From positions 1 through 9,370 of the forward strand of contig JAADDN010000121.1 of NCBI GenBank assembly GCA_013153895.1: 9,370 bases of DNA. Direction: 5' to 3'. Positions 5,219 to 9,370 of this stretch are shown in pieces (positions within the stretch are counted from its first letter, which is position 1; each line of letters begins with the position of its first letter). Both the position numbers and the translations under genes were made by a program. This stretch comes from Thermoproteota archaeon (GTDB lineage Archaea > Thermoproteota > Thermoprotei > Thermoproteales > Thermocladiaceae). The notes under the pieces were generated by a model, which did no database searches, was not told where the DNA came from, and worked only from the letters and a program-made list of their open reading frames with translations.

Positions 5219-6172
5219 CTATCTGTCCCCGTGTAGGGTCATCACCATGCTTCTAAGAGCATTACATACTTTATCAGCTAAAAGTCTAGCTATTCTTCTC
5301 CTAGCTTCAAATGTTTCAGAACCTATGTGTGGTGTAACTATGACTCTAGGATGCCTAACTAGCTCTAGCTCCCAGTCCTCTTTTGGAGGTTCATTCTCGA
5401 GAACGTCTAGTGCAGCTACTCCAATCTTTCCACTCTTAAGTGCTTCAAGTAGTGCTCTATTGTCAACTATCTCTCCTCTGCTCGTGTTTATGAATATGAC
5501 ACCATCCTTCATTAGGTCGAACTCTCTCTTAGATATCATCCTGTAGGTAGACTTTGTTAGAGGTACGTGAAGAGTCACAACATCACACTTTGGTAGTAGC
5601 TCGTCTAGAGATCTAGCAAGCTCTATCCCAAGCTTCTCAGCTCTCTCTCTAACATCAGCTATATCGTAAGCTATTATGTGCATTCCAATTACCTTAGCTA
5701 TCTCCGCGACCCTGGTACCTATCCTACCTAGACCAATTATTCCTAGAGTCTTACCCTGAAGCTCAAATCCAACATACTTCCCCTTAGGCCACTTGCCCTC
5801 CTTAACTAGCCTATCGAACAGCGTTATGTATCGTGCTGCAGCTATCATTAGACCTATCGTTAGCTCTGCGACAGACTCTGTTGGACCTTCTGGAGTATTT
5901 ATGACCTGTATCCCCCTGCTCTTAGCATACTCTACATCTATGTTATCTAGTCCTACTCCTGCTCTTGCAACAATTTTTAGCTTTCTAGCTCTATCTATGA
6001 CCTCCCTATCCACTTTTGTCCTACTTCTCACTATTAGGACATCGTAGTCAGATACTATGCGTAGAAGCTCATCTCTAGATATTCCAGGTCTGTAATCTAC
6101 CTCGAGACCTCTGCTCGTTAGCTCAGATATTAGCTCCTCATCTACGGTATCTGTTATCAAGATTCGAACCAT
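5219..6172 (-). CDS. serA: D-3-phosphoglycerate dehydrogenase, short form
   Basis: Oxidises 3-phosphoglycerate to 3-phosphohydroxypyruvate with NAD+, the first step of the phosphorylated serine pathway; cytosolic. The 317 residues contain the substrate-binding and NAD-binding domains of the 2-hydroxyacid dehydrogenase family. Visible are ARAGVGLDNID (69-79), NTPEGPTESVAELTIGLM (92-109), the dinucleotide motif GIIGLGRIGTRVA (144-156) with D170 for the NAD ribose, FINTSRGEIVD with catalytic R232, LDVLENEPP with E261, and TPHIGSETFEA with H282. The SerA-type TPEGPTESVAEL wording favours phosphoglycerate over glyoxylate or lactate as substrate. There is no C-terminal ACT or ASB regulatory domain, as in other short archaeal enzymes, so feedback by serine through ACT is not expected. 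ATG at 6172. It leads the operon into pcc1 and diverges from the 254-residue gene across a region holding an inverted repeat. Confidence 0.93.
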   Translation of the reverse strand: MVRILITDTVDEELISELTSRGLEVDYRPGISRDELLRIVSDYDVLIVRSRTKVDREVIDRARKLKIVARAGVGLDNIDVEYAKSRGIQVINTPEGPTESVAELTIGLMIAAARYITLFDRLVKEGKWPKGKYVGFELQGKTLGIIGLGRIGTRVAEIAKVIGMHIIAYDIADVRERAEKLGIELARSLDELLPKCDVVTLHVPLTKSTYRMISKREFDLMKDGVIFINTSRGEIVDNRALLEALKSGKIGVAALDVLENEPPKEDWELELVRHPRVIVTPHIGSETFEARRRIARLLADKVCNALRSMVMTLHGDR

Positions 6173-6192
6173 CTCGTGCTTCGATATCTATA

Positions 6193-6208
6193 CTTAAACT
6201 AATTTAAG
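6193..6208 (-). promoter_or_regulatory. serA promoter region with TATA-like palindrome
   Basis: CTTAAA and TTTAAG (arms 6193-6198 and 6203-6208, four-base spacer) form a short palindrome 21-36 bases upstream of the serA ATG. Either half can act as a TATA box; the nearer (TTTAAG on the minus strand) would give an essentially leaderless mRNA and the farther a leader of about seven bases. Being symmetrical, it could alternatively be part of an operator. Confidence 0.4.
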
Positions 6209-6228
6209 AGTTTTAACCAAGGTTCACC

Positions 6229-6252
6229 TCAAGTATAGCTGGATATACTTGA
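6229..6252. promoter_or_regulatory. Perfect 9-bp inverted repeat centred between two divergent starts, candidate operator
   Basis: The arms TCAAGTATA (6229-6237) and TATACTTGA (6244-6252) are perfect reverse complements separated by GCTGGA. The dyad begins 57 bases from the serA ATG and ends 56 bases from the ATG of the plus-strand gene, so its centre (6240.5) is almost exactly the midpoint of the divergent region. It lies upstream of both likely TATA boxes, where an archaeal activator or bidirectional regulator could bind. A transcribed hairpin is less likely, because both transcripts should start outside it. Confidence 0.45.
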
Positions 6253-6270
6253 ATGAGCATGAGAACAATA

Positions 6271-6278
6271 CTAATAAG
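6271..6278 (+). promoter_or_regulatory. Weak TATA-like element before the 254-residue gene
   Basis: CTAATAAG lies 30-37 bases upstream of the ATG at 6308. A start site about 26 bases downstream of its centre would leave a leader of roughly seven bases. The match is modest; the nearby GATAATAAGATA (6293-6304) is too close to the start to serve. Confidence 0.25.
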
Positions 6279-6307
6279 ACAGGATACTGACAGATAATAA
6301 GATAGGT

Positions 6308-7072
6308 ATGCCAGAGAGAATAGTGATCAAGGGTAGACCTGAGGATCTAGAGAAGGCAGCTACTGAGGAAGCAATTGAGAGAGGAGAAGCAAGATCAGTC
6401 GTTGAGGAGGTAGAAGGACGTAGAGTACTACGCATAAGATGGATAACAGGAAAGACATCAGCTGGAAGACTATTCGGAAGATACGGAAAGGAGGGTAGAC
6501 CAGACTTCTTCAGACTACTCTTTGGAGCAATTGCAGGAAGCTTAAGAGAACAGTTTGGCGAAGAAGGTGAAGAACTCTTTAACAAGCTTAGAGAGTCAAG
6601 AGAGTTTAAGCAGAGTGTATCAAAACTGTTCGAGGAAATGAAGAACTGGTTCTTTAATGAGATAGTACCGAAGTACGGTATAGAGCCAGGAGACATATTT
6701 GTCATAACTGCAGAAATAGAGGTTGATCTAGAGACTGGAAGAATAACGTGGAACAAGGAGAAGACAAGCGTCATATACTGGGTCAGGAGCGACAAGCTAC
6801 CTGAAAAATGTAAGGAGCTTCTCGGCTCTGAGGCAGGTCCTGCAGTAGAAGAGATTGAGAAGCTCAAGAAGATGTTAGAGGAGAAGGATAAGGAGATCGA
6901 GAAGTTGAAGAAAGAGCTAGAGGAGCTGAGAAAGAAGTTGAAGGAGAAGGAGGAGGCTAAGGAGGAGAAGAAGGCTAAGAAGAAGGAGGAAAAGAAGGTG
7001 AAGAAGGAAGAAGAGGAAGAGATAGAGGAAGAAGAGGTTGAGGAGGAGCTTGAGGAGGAAGAGGAAGAGTGA
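6308..7072 (+). CDS. Uncharacterised protein with highly charged coiled-coil tail (254 aa)
   Basis: I do not recognise this protein with confidence. It has no signal peptide or membrane segment. Residues 1-165 form a folded domain: a strand and helix MPERIVIKGRPEDLEKAA, a conserved-looking patch RIRWITGKTSAGRLFGRYG (42-60), helices to about 120, then EIVPKYGIEPGDIFVI, a strand, and RITWNKEKTSVIYWV (143-157). The last part (a helix, GhxxGDhhxh, strands, a Trp-containing strand) faintly recalls the DUF2258/COG4345 archaeal family; this is a guess. Residues 179-220 have heptad-like Leu/Ile spacing typical of a coiled coil (EEIEKLKKMLEEKDKEIEKL), and 210-254 is almost only Lys and Glu, ending in a run of Glu. 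It diverges from serA and precedes the Mrp ATPase by 46 bases. ATG at 6308 has no real Shine-Dalgarno sequence. The tail may be for oligomerisation or nucleic-acid/protein contact. Confidence 0.8.
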   Translation: MPERIVIKGRPEDLEKAATEEAIERGEARSVVEEVEGRRVLRIRWITGKTSAGRLFGRYGKEGRPDFFRLLFGAIAGSLREQFGEEGEELFNKLRESREFKQSVSKLFEEMKNWFFNEIVPKYGIEPGDIFVITAEIEVDLETGRITWNKEKTSVIYWVRSDKLPEKCKELLGSEAGPAVEEIEKLKKMLEEKDKEIEKLKKELEELRKKLKEKEEAKEEKKAKKKEEKKVKKEEEEEIEEEEVEEELEEEEEE

Positions 7073-7080
7073 ATAAAACG

Positions 7081-7090
7081 TTAAAATTTA
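7081..7090 (+). promoter_or_regulatory. TATA-like box of the Mrp-type ATPase gene
   Basis: TTAAAATTTA lies 29-38 bases upstream of the ATG at 7119 in the 46-base gap after the 254-residue gene. A transcript starting about 26 bases from its centre would have a leader of about seven bases, so the ATPase can be transcribed separately from the gene before it. Confidence 0.4.
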
Positions 7091-7118
7091 GACAAGTCCA
7101 ATCTAGAGCGATAGAACG

Positions 7119-7976
7119 ATGGCTGAGAAACCTGTAGCTAAACCTGTATCATTTGAGGAGATAAAGCAGAGAGTACAAGAATCAATAAGGAATGTTAAAG
7201 TCAAGATAGCAGTCATATCTGGAAAGGGAGGTGTAGGAAAGAGCTTCATATCTGCAAGTCTCGCGATAGGGTTCGCATTAAGAGGATTTAAGGTAGGTGT
7301 CATAGATGCAGACGTCTATGGACCAACGATACCTAAGATGCTTGGTGTTGCTAGACCAAGAGAGATACTTGTTGATCAGACTGTAGAGAAGATAATACCA
7401 CCTCACGGACCTCTTGGAATAAAGGTCATGTCTACAGACTTCCTACTTCCTAGTGAGGAGACTCCTGTAATATGGAGAGGTCCTCTAGTAGCTAGACTTC
7501 TTGAAGAGTTCTTTACAAAAGTATACTGGGGTGAGCTAGATTTCTTAGTGATAGATCTACCTCCAGGAACTGGTGATGAACCTCTAACAATAGCTCAGCT
7601 ACTTGCAGAACAGCTTGATGGTACTGTCATAGTCACGATACCTAGCGAGATATCTAAGAGAATTGTTAGAAAAGCTATAGAGTTTGCTAGAAGAGTTGAA
7701 GTACCTATACTCGGGCTTGTAGAGAACATGAGCTACTTCTACTGTCCAAAATGTGGAGAGAAGTATTACATATTTGGGAAGGAGATAGGTAAGGCCTTAG
7801 CTGAGGAAGCAGGAATACCATTTCTAGGAGCTGTACCTCTAGACCCAAGAATAAGTGAGGCTAATGACTCAGGAATACCATTCCTCTTAAAGTATCCTGA
7901 CACTGAGGCCTCTAAAGCCATACTTGAGATAGTTGATAAGCTTCTAGAGAAGTTCAAGCCTAAGCTAAGCAAGTGA
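7119..7976 (+). CDS. mrp: Mrp/NBP35-type P-loop ATPase, iron-sulfur cluster carrier
   Basis: Cytosolic dimeric ATPase of the Mrp/ApbC/NBP35 family that binds a bridging [4Fe-4S] cluster and delivers it to apo-proteins. It has 285 residues. Visible are the deviant Walker A SGKGGVGKS (34-42) with the signature first lysine, IDADVYGPTIPKMLG (62-76, switch I), the Walker B/switch II stretch FLVIDLPPGTGDEPLT (142-157), and NMSYFYCPKCGEKYYIFG (203-220), which contains the CxxC pair (C209, C212) that ligates the bridging cluster. The N-terminal ~27 residues are a short charged helix. There is neither the four-Cys N-terminal domain of eukaryotic Nbp35 nor the MIP18-like domain of bacterial ApbC, as is usual for crenarchaeal members. 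ATG at 7119. It lies between the 254-residue gene and the hydroxymethyltransferase, with a TATA-like box before each of them, so a strict operon is uncertain. Confidence 0.95.
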   Translation: MAEKPVAKPVSFEEIKQRVQESIRNVKVKIAVISGKGGVGKSFISASLAIGFALRGFKVGVIDADVYGPTIPKMLGVARPREILVDQTVEKIIPPHGPLGIKVMSTDFLLPSEETPVIWRGPLVARLLEEFFTKVYWGELDFLVIDLPPGTGDEPLTIAQLLAEQLDGTVIVTIPSEISKRIVRKAIEFARRVEVPILGLVENMSYFYCPKCGEKYYIFGKEIGKALAEEAGIPFLGAVPLDPRISEANDSGIPFLLKYPDTEASKAILEIVDKLLEKFKPKLSK

Positions 7977-8000
7977 TAGGTTAATCACATCGTGACAATC

Positions 8001-8008
8001 TTTATTAA
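8001..8008 (+). promoter_or_regulatory. TATA box of the serine hydroxymethyltransferase gene
   Basis: TTTATTAA occupies positions -30 to -23 relative to the GTG at 8031. Its centre is about 26 bases from the GTG, the classic spacing for a leaderless archaeal mRNA, and this helps fix the GTG as the start. It sits in a 54-base intergenic gap. Confidence 0.5.
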
Positions 8009-8030
8009 CCAACTGTACAAGTCTTAGACA

Positions 8031-9347
8031 GTGTCTCCAAGTATAGACGACTCATCACTAATTGATCTAACGAGGAAAGTGTTAGAGATAGTTAGTACTC
8101 ATAATAGGTGGAGGAGACTAGAGACGATCAACCTCATAGCAAGCGAGAACGTGATGTCTCCACTAGCAGAGTACGTGTACCTGAACGACATGATGGGAAG
8201 ATATGCTGAAGGACCTACAGGAAACAAGTATTATCAAGGTACTAAGTACATGGACATGCTTGAGAAGATCTGTAACGATCTCATGTGTAGACTCTTCAAC
8301 GCTAAGTACGCAGATGTGAGACCTGTATCAGGAACTGTAGCTAACATAGCAGCACTATACGCAATAACAGAGGCTGGTGATCTAGTAGCATCATTACCAA
8401 TATCAGCTGGAGCACACATAAGTCATAGGAAGGTTGGAGCTGTAGGAGTACTACGATTAAGAACAGTAGACCTACCCTGGGATCCAGAGACGCTTAACAT
8501 AGACCTAGATAGAGCAGTGAAAGTGATAGAGGAGAAGAAGCCTAAAGTAGTGATTCTCGGAGCATCAGTCTACCTATTTCCACACCCAATGAAGGAGATA
8601 GCTGACGTAGCTCACAGTATAGGAGCACTAGTTGTTCATGATTCAGCACATGTTTTAGGACTAATAGCAGGTAAAGTATTTCCAAACCCACTAGAGAACG
8701 AGTGCGACATAATGACAGCAAGCACACATAAGACATTTCCAGGACCTCAAGGTGGAGTAGTCTTCACCAACAGGATGGATCTAGCAGAGAAGCTTGATAA
8801 AGCAGTATTTCCAGGAGTAACATCAAACTATCATCAACATAGGTATCCTTCCCTAGCTATAACAGCTATAGAAATGTTAAAGTACGGTGAAGAATATGCT
8901 AGACAGATAGTACGTAACGCTCAGAAGCTAGCAGAAGCATTAGCAGAGAGAGGATTCAAGGTGCTAGGAGAACCATTAGGATACACTAGAACACATCAAG
9001 TACTTCTCGATGTATCAAAACTTGGAGGAGGAGCAAAATGTGCATCACTACTTGAGGAAGCTAACATAATAGTTAACAAGAACATGCTACCTGGAGATAA
9101 GGCGCCTGATAACCCATCAGGAATCAGGATAGGGGTACAAGAGATGACTAGATTCGGAATGAAGGAAAACGAGATGGAGACAATAGCAGACTTCATGGCT
9201 AAGATACTCATAGAAGGTAGAGACCCAGCAGAAGTAAAGCCAAAAGTAGTAGAGTTTAGGAAAGAATTCACAAAAATACATTATGGATTCTCAATAAAGG
9301 ACTTCGAAAACATAAAGTACTGCAACATAATATCACTACTAGAATAA
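8031..9347 (+). CDS. glyA: Serine hydroxymethyltransferase
   Basis: PLP enzyme that converts serine to glycine while passing a one-carbon unit to a pterin (in crenarchaea probably a modified pterin rather than folate; that is family knowledge, not visible here). It has 438 residues, full length. Visible are LIASENVMSP (35-44), MGRYAEGPTGNKYYQGTKYMD (about 55-75, the glycine-rich substrate/PLP loop), RPVSGTVANIAAL (97-109), VVHDSAHVLGL with D204 for the pyridine nitrogen, TASTHKTFPGPQGG (229-242) with K234 as the Schiff-base lysine, and SGIRIGVQEMTRFGM (363-377) with R366 for the substrate carboxylate. Where the bacterial enzyme has RIGTPA this has RIGVQE, which I take as archaeal variation. 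The GTG start is supported by the TATA box at 8001-8008. It is the downstream partner of serA in serine-to-glycine flux, though on the other strand. Stop TAA at 9345-9347. Confidence 0.95.
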   Translation: MSPSIDDSSLIDLTRKVLEIVSTHNRWRRLETINLIASENVMSPLAEYVYLNDMMGRYAEGPTGNKYYQGTKYMDMLEKICNDLMCRLFNAKYADVRPVSGTVANIAALYAITEAGDLVASLPISAGAHISHRKVGAVGVLRLRTVDLPWDPETLNIDLDRAVKVIEEKKPKVVILGASVYLFPHPMKEIADVAHSIGALVVHDSAHVLGLIAGKVFPNPLENECDIMTASTHKTFPGPQGGVVFTNRMDLAEKLDKAVFPGVTSNYHQHRYPSLAITAIEMLKYGEEYARQIVRNAQKLAEALAERGFKVLGEPLGYTRTHQVLLDVSKLGGGAKCASLLEEANIIVNKNMLPGDKAPDNPSGIRIGVQEMTRFGMKENEMETIADFMAKILIEGRDPAEVKPKVVEFRKEFTKIHYGFSIKDFENIKYCNIISLLE

Positions 9348-9370
9348 TTATCGAACAATTATAACATAAT

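Noticed and set aside
5139..5546. 135-aa plus-strand frame opposite pcc1 and serA
   Set aside because: Its Ser/Leu-rich composition is the complement of the serA and pcc1 codons; no independent support.
6271..6867. 198-aa minus-strand frame opposite the 254-aa gene
   Set aside because: Ser/Pro/Leu-rich shadow that would also run across the divergent promoter region. The plus-strand frame has the coding look, with a folded domain and a coiled coil.
7973..7988. GTGAT / ATCAC inverted repeat across the Mrp stop codon as a terminator
   Set aside because: The arms are only five bases and no T-tract follows; the downstream T-rich bases are better explained as the TATA box of the hydroxymethyltransferase gene.
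9348..9370. TAATT / AATTA repeat and ATTATAA after the last gene as terminator or next promoter
   Set aside because: Only 23 AT-rich bases are visible before the window ends, so neither reading can be supported.
1..9370. CRISPR, mobile element, defence island or tRNA gene
   Set aside because: No repeat array, transposase, integrase, terminal repeats or cloverleaf was found; the genes are housekeeping or small hypotheticals.

Overview
The window reads as chromosomal DNA of an AT-rich, probably hyperthermophilic crenarchaeote (Thermoproteota; Desulfurococcales-like is my best guess, not proven). The basis is the archaeal-type ribosomal protein S10, the archaeal prefoldin beta subunit, the KEOPS subunit Pcc1, a DUF3194 protein and a COG2521-type methyltransferase, together with heavy AGA/AGG/ATA codon use, tight packing, several GTG starts, and TATA-like boxes about 25-35 bases upstream of start codons with little or no leader. 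I see no rRNA, tRNA, CRISPR array, insertion sequence or integrase.

Layout. Positions 1-583 (+) hold the 3' part of an unrecognised gene. A predicted methyltransferase (546-1427, -) faces it. A small unknown gene (1493-1708, +) diverges from the methyltransferase and runs tail to tail into an ArsB/NhaD-like permease (1686-2813, -). Ribosomal protein S10 (2926-3234, +) diverges from the permease and runs tail to tail into the end of a five-gene minus-strand operon. In transcription order that operon is serA (phosphoglycerate dehydrogenase), pcc1, prefoldin beta, DUF3194 and a DHH phosphoesterase (6172 down to 3227). A 135-base divergent intergenic region with a centred inverted repeat separates serA from a plus-strand set: an unrecognised 254-residue protein with a very charged coiled-coil tail, an Mrp/NBP35-type iron-sulfur carrier ATPase, and serine hydroxymethyltransferase (GTG at 8031 to 9347). 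Only 23 bases follow.

How the genes fit together. The pcc1-prefoldin-DUF3194-DHH block is a housekeeping cluster known in archaea, linked to tRNA modification, protein folding and nucleotide/RNA turnover. Here serA sits directly upstream, its stop codon abutting the pcc1 start. serA and the hydroxymethyltransferase together suggest a serine/glycine/one-carbon theme around the divergent region. All three convergent gene pairs overlap at their 3' ends (38, 23 and 8 bases), so no intergenic terminators are possible there.

No spectacular new system (defence, mobile element, secondary metabolism) is visible. The best leads are the symmetric dyad between serA and the 254-residue gene, that gene itself, and the unusual position of serA. 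No stretch longer than about 140 bases lacks a gene.
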